Positions 1 through 5,870 of a DNA stretch of 8,408 nucleotides are shown in pieces (position 1 is the stretch's first letter; each line of letters opens with the position of its first letter). Position numbers and translations under genes: made by a program. The stretch covers positions 1 to 8,408 of the forward strand of contig DAIDJA010000065.1 of assembly GCA_027451605.1 (NCBI GenBank). The letters are read 5' to 3'. The notes beneath the pieces were generated by a model, which saw only the letters and a list, made by a program, of their open reading frames with translations, was not told the origin of the DNA and did no database searches. Source of the DNA: Acidimicrobiales bacterium. Its GTDB lineage: Bacteria; Actinomycetota; Acidimicrobiia; Acidimicrobiales; JABEUL01.

Positions 1-161
1 GGCAGGCCCAGCGTCTGGCACGTGTGCTCCAGCCGGTCCAGGTGATCGCCCAGCATGAACGGTTGCTTGTTGTATGTGCGGAGAAACTCAAACGCACCAA
101 AGCCCTGGAGAGACAGAGACAAAAGAAGATGAGCAGTTTCCGGCAGATGAACCTCATTCAA
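1..161 (-). CDS. Class IV (BCAT/D-amino-acid type) aminotransferase, N-terminal fragment, runs off left edge
   Basis: Reading the minus strand, the frame from about 161 down to 1 gives a segment that resembles the start of fold-type IV PLP aminotransferases. It contains SLQGFGAFEFLRTY, then NKQPFMLGDHLDRL, then a helix ending QTLGL. In this family (branched-chain aminotransferase, D-alanine aminotransferase, aminodeoxychorismate lyase) the G-x-G-x-F-E-x-x-R-x-Y strand and the H-x-D-R-L segment occupy the same places. The catalytic lysine would lie beyond the window, so the subclass cannot be told. The frame stays open to 227, just after a TGA at 228-230, but has no ATG before position 56. I place a tentative TTG start at 161, where the residues align with the usual N-terminus. 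There is no clear ribosome binding site, so a broken 5' end is possible. The gene is divergent from the SPFH gene, and its first 60 bases are far richer in GC than the rest of the window. Confidence 0.55.
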   Translation of the reverse strand, partial: MNEVHLPETAHLLLSLSLQGFGAFEFLRTYNKQPFMLGDHLDRLEHTCQTLGL

Positions 162-254
162 TCGTTGCTCATCATCGAGAGAAACGCTTGGATGATCGTC
201 GTGACTCTTCTTTTCGATTGTTCGACGTCAGGTGGAACGTACACTAGGATAAAA

Positions 255-1265
255 ATGGATATTATGGCACAGGTATTGGGATCTATAGAGTCAACGAGTA
301 TCACTTTAGTTGTAACGGCGGTAATATTGCTGATAGTAATATTACTGATTGCAAAATCTATAAATGTAATTCAGCAGGGAAATGTCGGGGTAGTTAAGAG
401 GTTGGGCCAATTCCACTCAATCCGACAGCCAGGTTTGACATTTATAACGCCTTTGGTAGATTTTTTGGAGAAAGTTGATGTCAGAGAAGAGCCTTGGACA
501 GGTGACCATCAGACCGTAATTACAAAAGATAATGTAAGTATATTGGTTAATGCTACGATATTCGCTCAAGTGGTTGACGTAAAGAAAGCGCTTTTTGAAA
601 TAAGTAACTATCAAATTGCAATAAACAATGTGGGGGAGGCCGCACTCAGAAGCGTTATTGGAAATATGACCTTGGATGAAGTTTTAACTGAAAGAGAGCT
701 AATAAATAACGAGCTTCAAAAGCACATGGAACCCTTAGCGGAAAAATGGGGCGTTCACCTTAATCGCATCGAAGTAATAGACATAATTCCGCCGAAAAAT
801 ATTTTGGATGCTATGGCATTGCAGAAGGAAGCTGACCAACAGAAACGAGCACTGATACATAAATCAGAGGGAGAACAGCAGGCCGCGATAAATATCGCTA
901 AGGGTCAGAGACAATCGGCAATCGAAATTGCCGAAGGTCAAAAGCAGTCCGCAATCTTGAAAGCCGAAGGAGACAAACAGTCACAGATTCTAACCGCTGA
1001 AGGTGAAAAGCAAAAGCTTACTTTGGAAGCGGAAGGAAAATCTATGGCGATAAATCAGATCTATTCTGCAATTCGGCAAAACGACCCTACTCCTGAAATA
1101 TTAGCAATACTCCAGTTGGAGGTCTTGAGCAAAGTTGCAGTATCTGAAAATTCAAAGCTGGTCATTCCGGTCGAAACTGCGGGGCTACTTGGTGCTACCA
1201 GCGTTATTAAAGATATAATGGGTGCGGTTAACCATGGCCCGACCTCGGAGGTTCCACCTGCGTAA
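255..1265 (+). CDS. SPFH/band-7 (stomatin/paraslipin-like) membrane protein
   Basis: A 336-residue protein of the SPFH (stomatin, prohibitin, flotillin, HflK/C) superfamily, which forms membrane-bound oligomeric scaffolds. Residues 16-34 form one hydrophobic segment. The band-7 domain follows: INVIQQGNVGVVKRLGQF and RQPGLTFITPLVD are the typical entry motifs, and the strand and helix up to about residue 185 include the family hallmark KWGVHLNRIEVIDIIPP. Residues 204-269 are six consecutive 11-residue repeats of the type AEGxKQSAIxx, predicted coiled coil. The tail has the alpha-helical QxEVLSK-type segment and ends with a short polar stretch. I start at ATG 255 because AGGA at 246-249 is well placed and the frame upstream lacks family similarity; ATG 264 is an alternative. 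Stomatin-type proteins are often paired with NfeD, but none lies in this window. Length is ordinary for paraslipins. Membrane location is confident, specific role unknown. Confidence 0.9.
   Translation: MDIMAQVLGSIESTSITLVVTAVILLIVILLIAKSINVIQQGNVGVVKRLGQFHSIRQPGLTFITPLVDFLEKVDVREEPWTGDHQTVITKDNVSILVNATIFAQVVDVKKALFEISNYQIAINNVGEAALRSVIGNMTLDEVLTERELINNELQKHMEPLAEKWGVHLNRIEVIDIIPPKNILDAMALQKEADQQKRALIHKSEGEQQAAINIAKGQRQSAIEIAEGQKQSAILKAEGDKQSQILTAEGEKQKLTLEAEGKSMAINQIYSAIRQNDPTPEILAILQLEVLSKVAVSENSKLVIPVETAGLLGATSVIKDIMGAVNHGPTSEVPPA
864..1061 (+). repeat. Six tandem 33-bp units encoding 11-residue coiled-coil repeats
   Basis: Inside the SPFH gene, six in-frame units of exactly 33 bases begin at 864, 897, 930, 963, 996 and 1029. 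They encode SEGEQQAAINI, AKGQRQSAIEI, AEGQKQSAILK, AEGDKQSQILT, AEGEKQKLTLE and AEGKSMAINQI. The middle four are closest to each other; the DNA has diverged at third positions, so this is an old protein-level repeat and not a recent slippage array. An 11-residue (hendecad) period suits a long, slightly right-handed coiled coil, as known from other SPFH proteins. Confidence 0.85.
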
Positions 1266-1369
1266 ATACCGGTTCTCATAATTAGGCCTCCCTATGAAGA
1301 TCCCAGATACGCCACTATTCACAGCGACGTCACGGAATAGAATTAATTTGGAGCCATACCTAAATTTTG

Positions 1370-1436
1370 TGAAATTTCAACCATAGGCTGGAACCTTACG
1401 TTACGAGGTACTTATAGGCTATGGGTTCAAATTTGA
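1370..1436. repeat. Imperfect inverted repeat with two AT-rich palindromic ends
   Basis: The left arm AAATTTCAACCATAG (1372-1386) pairs with CTATGGGTTCAAATTT (1419-1434), with one C/C mismatch and one bulged base. Each outer end is also a perfect 10-base palindrome: TGAAATTTCA at 1370-1379 and TCAAATTTGA at 1427-1436, with centres 57 bases apart. Inside the loop, ACCT (1393-1396) can pair with AGGT (1406-1409). The arrangement could be a paired operator for a dimeric regulator, a structured 5' leader or small RNA, or a remnant of a mobile element. The symmetry is seen directly; the function is unknown. Confidence 0.5.
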
Positions 1437-1503
1437 CCGATCCATGGGCATGCCTCCATAAATCAGCCTACGGAAACTGAACTGTCTCAATTCGATTTAT
1501 TAT

Positions 1504-1532
1504 TTGTCATATTCTTATTTGACCTTTTTAAA
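1504..1532 (+). promoter_or_regulatory. Possible sigma-70-type promoter for the 1635-5677 operon
   Basis: TTGTCA at 1504-1509 matches the -35 consensus in five of six positions. TTTAAA at 1527-1532 follows after 17 bases as a weak -10 element. It lies in the AT-rich stretch just ahead of the nucleotidyltransferase gene, where a promoter is expected. The match is by eye only, and AT-rich DNA gives such matches by chance. Confidence 0.25.
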
Positions 1533-1634
1533 TAGTTAGGAGAATTTTAATATCCTGACTGTCGAGTTATGATTCTTAGGGATCGGAGCTTGTCCTTTTA
1601 TCGGATTGCCCTATTGGTAGTGTATGATTTAACT

Positions 1635-2210
1635 GTGTCAAATGCTATTGTGATATTGGCTGCCGGAAAGTCATTAAGATTTAAGTCCTCAGGTTCAAAA
1701 AAGGAAGATTCCAAATTATTGGTTAATTTTAAGGGAAAACCCCTCGTGTCGTGGGTTCTTAACGTCGTGTCGCAAGTTGAATGTGATGAACGAATTGTAG
1801 TCGTTAAAGATGATTCACTAAATTATTTAATCGAAGAAAAATTTACAATTTTAAAAAACCATACTGCCGAATTGGGGTTGGCCTCATCTTTGAACATAGG
1901 GATTCACTACGCCTTGGGGGAGGGGCATTCTGCTGTGACAGTTGCATTGGCGGATATGCCCTTTTTGACAGTTGAGTCTTTTGTAAATGTTATTGCCGAA
2001 GACAGTTCGCCGCTGGTTGCAACTTCCTATGGACAACGGGTGGCGCATCCGATTAAAATTAAAAAGGAAATGTTTTTTAAATTGCCAACCGTCGGTGACG
2101 TTGGCGCAAAGCAATTGATGGCAGATTTTCCGAATATGGTTACGTTGGTAAAGGGTACCGGAAGTCCGGTTGACATTGATACGAAAGAAGATTTAGACAA
2201 ATGGAGTTAA
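1635..2210 (+). CDS. MobA/MocA-like NTP transferase (molybdenum cofactor nucleotidyltransferase family)
   Basis: A GT-A fold nucleotidyltransferase (NTP_transf_3 type) that probably attaches CMP or GMP to molybdopterin. Visible motifs, numbered from GTG 1635: the nucleotide-binding loop ILAAGKSLRF near the N-terminus, a conserved lysine in SKLL, the metal-binding LADMPF at about residues 105-110, the AHPIKI strand (GHP in most relatives), GDVGAKQLM, and the C-terminal VDIDTKEDL. This motif set is that of MocA/MobA-like proteins found with xanthine dehydrogenase and CO dehydrogenase genes. GTG 1635 gives the usual short N-terminus (191 residues). ATG 1569 in the same frame would add 22 unconserved residues; neither start has a clear ribosome binding site. 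A polar insertion (SSGSKKEDS) separates the loop from the conserved lysine. The gene overlaps the CoxG-like gene by 10 bases, supporting a shared role in molybdoenzyme maturation. CTP or GTP preference cannot be read from the sequence. Confidence 0.82.
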   Translation: MSNAIVILAAGKSLRFKSSGSKKEDSKLLVNFKGKPLVSWVLNVVSQVECDERIVVVKDDSLNYLIEEKFTILKNHTAELGLASSLNIGIHYALGEGHSAVTVALADMPFLTVESFVNVIAEDSSPLVATSYGQRVAHPIKIKKEMFFKLPTVGDVGAKQLMADFPNMVTLVKGTGSPVDIDTKEDLDKWS

Positions 2211-4237
2211 CTAATGAATTTAAAGTGCCGGTCCCCATTGAAAAGGCCTGGGAAGTTCTGACAGACTTAAAGGTTATAGCCCCGTGCCTGCCCGGAGCCG
2301 AACTGGTACGCGTTAAAAATGGAGAGTATGAAGGTTCAATAAAGGTTAAAGTCGGACCGATAATAACCACCTATTCGGGAATTGCGACTTGGGTAGATCG
2401 AAATCATAAAACTTACACCGCTATCTTAAAAGCCGACGGCAAAGAGTCCAAAGGCACGGGATCTGCCGCTGCGGTGGTTCATGCCACCCTAAAGCCAATT
2501 ATTGTAGACGATGGTAATGCCACAAAAGTAAGCGTTACCACAAATCTTTCTATCTCCGGTAAAGTTGCACAGTTGGGACGGGGTCTTCTGGATGATGTTT
2601 CAGGTAAGCTGCTGGACATCTTTGCGGCGAACTTGTCGAATCTACTAAATAATATACCGATTGATAAAAGTGCCGGATTAATTAGTGATGTTGAGACTAA
2701 AGAGTCAGAGGCATTAATCGACGAAGAAAAAAGTAGCGAAGACGGAAATATTAGTTTTGAAAATGCAAATGACTCTGACAACGATAAATCGGACCGGAGT
2801 GGCGATAATGATGATCTCAATTCAGAAACAGAGATTAATATCCCCACTAGCACAAATGATTCCCAAATGGTTGCAGGTGAAAGTGAAGATATTCCTGACA
2901 CAAATCCGGACGTTTTCCCAGAAGATGTCGGTGATCAATCGCAACGGCTTGTTGGAGAGAACCCGGGACAGCAAGAAACTGAATTATCGGAAGTTGAAAT
3001 AGAATCTGAGACGGATATCAGCGGCGACTTAGTAGAGGCCGATATAAATGAAACATTAACCCCGGTTCAAAATGCTGTAGAACCTACGGTTGAACTGTCT
3101 GAATCGTTAAAAGAAAAACTTGAGATGGTCAGAAGAGATATTGACGATGCACGTAAAGGTATAGATCTTGAAGTTACCGTAGATGATGGTGGTGACCTGC
3201 CCACATCAGGTGAAGTCACCGATACCGACAAACCAAAACTTTATGACCTAGTTGCAGAAGAGGCTATATCAGGTAACGACAGGCAAGAATTGTCTTTGGA
3301 GGATGACGATATTGATGGTCCTGCAACTGAACTCAACACTGACAATAGCTCCAAAGAAGAGATTGTATTAGATAAACTATCTAAATTGGCAAACGATATT
3401 GATTTTGAATCCGAAATTGAGCAGGTGCAGTTAAATCAGGAACAGCATGAAACGGTAATTTCTCCGAGTGAAACTACCCCCGTAGATGAAAAGCTATCTA
3501 GATTGGCAAACAGCGTGTTCGAAGAAGACGGAGCTGACTCTGACGATCAACTACTCGACCCAACTTCCATAGAATTGGATGTTATCGAGGCCGAAGATCT
3601 ACTTGAAGCCTTGAATAGCTTTAAAGAGAGATCTGACGGTGAGGCTGATGGCGCGCTAATCTCACAAGATTTTGTAGTTGAATCTAAAAATTCGTTTGAG
3701 GATGTGGAGGCCGCCGAAGATGACACGACTTCTTTTAACGATGAAGCTAAAGGCGGGCTCGAATCGGAAAATATCGTTGAATTGCAAATTCCCGATTCCG
3801 ATACGGTTACTACCGATTCGGCAGGCAATACTAACGGTGAGGTAATCCCAATTTTTAAGGCGAGCGTAACCGAAGAAAGTCAGCCGTTACCGACCGAAAT
3901 TACATCTGAGACAAATGTCGACCTTGAATCAGATAAAGAGGACAATCAAGAACTTGCATCTATAATCGAAATGTCAACTTTCGCATCAACGGATGGGTCT
4001 TCAACGGTATCGACGACCTCAGAAGAGATTGCTAGCGATGAGGATAAGGCGGAAGATTGGGAAAGTCCTGGTATAACTGAAAGCCAAAACAAACCTAATG
4101 ACCCCATTGACATTTTGGATTTAGTAAGTTCGCCCCTTAAAAATCGGCTGAAACCTCTGGTGGTACCATCGGTTGGGGTACTACTTCTATTAATTTTGAG
4201 GCACATTTTAAAGTCGAAAAATCCCAACGTTGATTAA
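2201..4237 (+). CDS. coxG: CoxG-like SRPBCC protein with ~500-residue acidic linker and C-terminal membrane anchor
   Basis: Residues 1-150 are a CoxG (CO dehydrogenase subunit G, SRPBCC fold) domain: FKVPVPIEKAWEVLTDL, then IAPCLPGAEL, VKVGPI, a GTGSAAAVV strand, and LSISGKVAQLGRGLLDDVSGKLL followed by a final amphipathic helix. Residues 151 to about 648 are low complexity, roughly 30% Asp/Glu in the first hundred, rich in Ser, Thr and Asn, with almost no aromatics and no cysteine. The end is a basic-flanked hydrophobic segment, RLKPLVVPSVG followed by LLLLIL (653-666), then RHILKSK. CoxG proteins are known as membrane-anchored partners of aerobic CO dehydrogenase, and work on a mycobacterial homologue describes, as I recall, quinone carriage between membrane and enzyme. 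The unusual part is the length: 678 residues against roughly 150-250 for most relatives. It overlaps both neighbours (10 and 8 bases). No coxMSL genes are in the window, so the client enzyme is unknown. Confidence 0.85.
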   Translation: MELTNEFKVPVPIEKAWEVLTDLKVIAPCLPGAELVRVKNGEYEGSIKVKVGPIITTYSGIATWVDRNHKTYTAILKADGKESKGTGSAAAVVHATLKPIIVDDGNATKVSVTTNLSISGKVAQLGRGLLDDVSGKLLDIFAANLSNLLNNIPIDKSAGLISDVETKESEALIDEEKSSEDGNISFENANDSDNDKSDRSGDNDDLNSETEINIPTSTNDSQMVAGESEDIPDTNPDVFPEDVGDQSQRLVGENPGQQETELSEVEIESETDISGDLVEADINETLTPVQNAVEPTVELSESLKEKLEMVRRDIDDARKGIDLEVTVDDGGDLPTSGEVTDTDKPKLYDLVAEEAISGNDRQELSLEDDDIDGPATELNTDNSSKEEIVLDKLSKLANDIDFESEIEQVQLNQEQHETVISPSETTPVDEKLSRLANSVFEEDGADSDDQLLDPTSIELDVIEAEDLLEALNSFKERSDGEADGALISQDFVVESKNSFEDVEAAEDDTTSFNDEAKGGLESENIVELQIPDSDTVTTDSAGNTNGEVIPIFKASVTEESQPLPTEITSETNVDLESDKEDNQELASIIEMSTFASTDGSSTVSTTSEEIASDEDKAEDWESPGITESQNKPNDPIDILDLVSSPLKNRLKPLVVPSVGVLLLLILRHILKSKNPNVD

Positions 4238-4730
4238 ATCACTCTCAGATTTTAAATGCGATGAAGCTGAAATATCTGAAGTTGTAGAGTGTCTAAAGAG
4301 AGTTCCTTCAGGTCCGTTTACAGTGGTGGTTAGGAACAAAGTTTCAAAAGGGGCGATTGTAATTATGAACTACCCACTTTTGAATAATGGATCACCAATG
4401 CCGACGCTTTTTTGGCTTATAGGCAAACAAGAGGTAAAAAGCGTTTCTCGTATAGAGGCTCAATACGGATTAAAAGCTATTGAGCAGATGTTTGAGGCGG
4501 GGAAGATTAGAGAAATTCACAGAAAATATTTTGCTATGAGAGATGCTTTAATGCCCGTGGGATATGGAGGCGTCGGGCCTACCGGTGGAGTCGGAGGAAC
4601 TGCTCGCGGGCTAAAATGTCTACATGCTCATTTGGCCAATTTCATGGCGACTCGCGATGATGACGTGGGTAAGTGGGTATTCAATATTTGTGGTTTTAAA
4701 GAGATCGATTACGAAAGTGAATTAATGTGA
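4230..4730 (+). CDS. DUF501 family protein
   Basis: A 166-residue protein of the actinobacterial DUF501 family, biochemical function unknown. Seen in order: VVVRNKVSKGAIVIMNYPLL (31-50), SPMPTLFWL (55-63), the helix SRIEAQYGLKAIEQM (73-87), and the glycine-rich hallmark GGVGGTARGLKCLHAHLANF (119-138) with C130, H132 and H134. As I recall the family, the first motif usually has a cysteine pair (RCPCG-like); here it reads RNKVSKG. No ATG lies near the N-terminus. TTG 4230, overlapping the CoxG-like stop by 8 bases, is the only reasonable start, since the frame has a stop at 4209-4211. It overlaps the ppx start by 4 bases. DUF501 directly before ppx is a familiar actinobacterial order, usually preceded by eno and an ftsB/divIC gene, which are absent here. 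Confidence 0.85.
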   Translation: MIKSLSDFKCDEAEISEVVECLKRVPSGPFTVVVRNKVSKGAIVIMNYPLLNNGSPMPTLFWLIGKQEVKSVSRIEAQYGLKAIEQMFEAGKIREIHRKYFAMRDALMPVGYGGVGPTGGVGGTARGLKCLHAHLANFMATRDDDVGKWVFNICGFKEIDYESELM

Positions 4731-5677
4731 GTCGAGTAATTGGTGCCATTGACTGCGGGACAAATTCTACGCGTATCTTAGTTATAGATGAAGACAAGAA
4801 ACAGTTATTTAGAGATTCGCGCGTTACCCGCTTGGGTCAAAATGTAGATAAGAATAAGCTTTTAGACGAAGCTGCCGTTGCCAGAACGCTGAATGTGTTA
4901 AATGACTACCTTAAGATCGGAAACGAACTTAAGGTTAGTGAGTGGGGGATAATTGCAACTTCAGCGGTGAGAGACTCGGCCAACTCCTTTCACTTTGTTA
5001 ATGCCGCAAAAGATCTGTTTAAGGTTAGACCCGTGATTTTAAGCGGGTATAAGGAGGCCGTATTGAGTTTTAAAGGAGCGATGTCAGGGCTCGCCCCAAC
5101 CAAGGAAAAAGTTCTGGTGGTGGATATAGGAGGCGGTTCGACAGAGTTGATTTGTGGCCTTCAAAATGATTATTTCCGCGACAGAAAGACCGACTTTGAC
5201 TTTGTTTCAAATACCTTCGGTGGTTCCGTTGACATAGGATGCGTTAGGCTGACGGAAAGATTTATAAACTCAGATCCAATCAAATTAGATGAAATTGAAT
5301 CTGCAAGACAATATATCGCCAGGCTTTTTTCTCTCATTCAAAGCCGGTTTCAAAATCTGGCAATTGACAGGATCTATGCTGTGGCAGGAACCGCAATTAG
5401 TCTGTTCATGATTGCAAACGACATTAAAACTTATAGCAGAGAGGGGATTCACATGGGAAGGCTAGGCTTAGCTCAGATCAAAAATACCCTTGAAACGATG
5501 GCCTCCATGCCCTTATCGAAGCGGCAGCAGCTCCCCGGTCTTGAAGTTGGAAGAGCCGAGGTTATTGTAGCCGGAGCGCTTATTCTTTCGTCGGTCATGG
5601 AGAGTTTTAAGGCCGAAGAATGCTTTGTGCTTGAAAGTGATATTTTGGACGGATTGGCTATTCAGATTTTGGGGTAA
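4727..5677 (+). CDS. ppx: Ppx/GppA family exopolyphosphatase / guanosine pentaphosphate phosphatase
   Basis: A complete 316-residue actin-fold (ASKHA) phosphatase that releases phosphate from polyphosphate or converts pppGpp to ppGpp. Motifs are intact: phosphate-binding loop IDCGTNSTR (8-16), IIATSAVRDSAN (75-86), the LSGYKEAVLSFKGA block (105-118) with catalytic-type Glu110, the second phosphate loop DIGGGSTEL (133-141), DIGCVRLTERF (169-179), AVAGTAISL (218-226), GRAEVIVAGALIL (275-287) and the closing ESDILDGL. It lacks the C-terminal HD-type region of long enterobacterial Ppx/GppA, as is normal for the short actinobacterial form. The GTG start overlaps the DUF501 stop as GTGA, suggesting translational coupling. 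Substrate preference cannot be decided from the sequence. It should be cytoplasmic. Confidence 0.93.
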   Translation: MSRVIGAIDCGTNSTRILVIDEDKKQLFRDSRVTRLGQNVDKNKLLDEAAVARTLNVLNDYLKIGNELKVSEWGIIATSAVRDSANSFHFVNAAKDLFKVRPVILSGYKEAVLSFKGAMSGLAPTKEKVLVVDIGGGSTELICGLQNDYFRDRKTDFDFVSNTFGGSVDIGCVRLTERFINSDPIKLDEIESARQYIARLFSLIQSRFQNLAIDRIYAVAGTAISLFMIANDIKTYSREGIHMGRLGLAQIKNTLETMASMPLSKRQQLPGLEVGRAEVIVAGALILSSVMESFKAEECFVLESDILDGLAIQILG

Positions 5678-5870
5678 TGATTAGCGCCCAATCCTCCACG
5701 GTATCCTTTAGTGCGCAATAAACTATTTAGCCCAAAAGTACAGTTTTTGAACTAACATATTGTATAGTTGCGGTTAATGAATTAATTTTAAAATACAAAA
5801 TCTATGTAGTTGGTAAGAAAATTATATTTATGCCCTACAGCGGTTTCCGTAGAGAAAGACGGCGCTATAT

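Larger units (their letters stand above)
1266..1634. other. Long non-coding gap between SPFH and nucleotidyltransferase genes
   Basis: About 300 to 370 bases, depending on the start of the next gene, with no convincing coding frame on either strand. It contains the inverted repeat and two 10-base palindromes described separately (1370-1436), a possible promoter at 1504-1532, and a strong ribosome-binding-like AGGAG at 1538-1542 that has no start codon at a normal distance. I see no clear Rho-independent terminator behind the SPFH gene. Confidence 0.6.

Noticed and set aside
74..247. Small plus-strand frame of 57 residues starting at ATG 74.
   Set aside because: Antisense to the aminotransferase fragment, no ribosome binding site, and no recognisable family.
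24..254. In-frame N-terminal extension of the SPFH protein (77 residues before the 255 start).
   Set aside because: It covers the minus-strand aminotransferase and has no SPFH similarity; a ribosome binding site and membrane segment fit the start at 255.
864..1061. 33-base periodicity considered as a CRISPR array.
   Set aside because: The units are in-frame coding repeats without spacers or identical DNA repeats.
1294..1386. 30-residue frame after the SPFH gene (ATG 1294).
   Set aside because: No ribosome binding site; its end lies in the inverted repeat and there is no support for coding.
1419..1440. GGTTCAAAT resembling a tRNA T-arm.
   Set aside because: The flanking bases cannot form the T stem and no acceptor, D or anticodon arms are present; the sequence is explained by the palindrome.
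2479..2901. 140-residue minus-strand frame opposite the CoxG-like gene, and similar ones at 3547-3828 and 3946-4227.
   Set aside because: Serine-rich mirror images of the acidic linker codons; no family similarity, typical antisense shadows.
5678..5760. Possible Rho-independent terminator behind ppx.
   Set aside because: Only short stems (such as AAACT/AGTTT with a long loop) can be drawn; nothing convincing.
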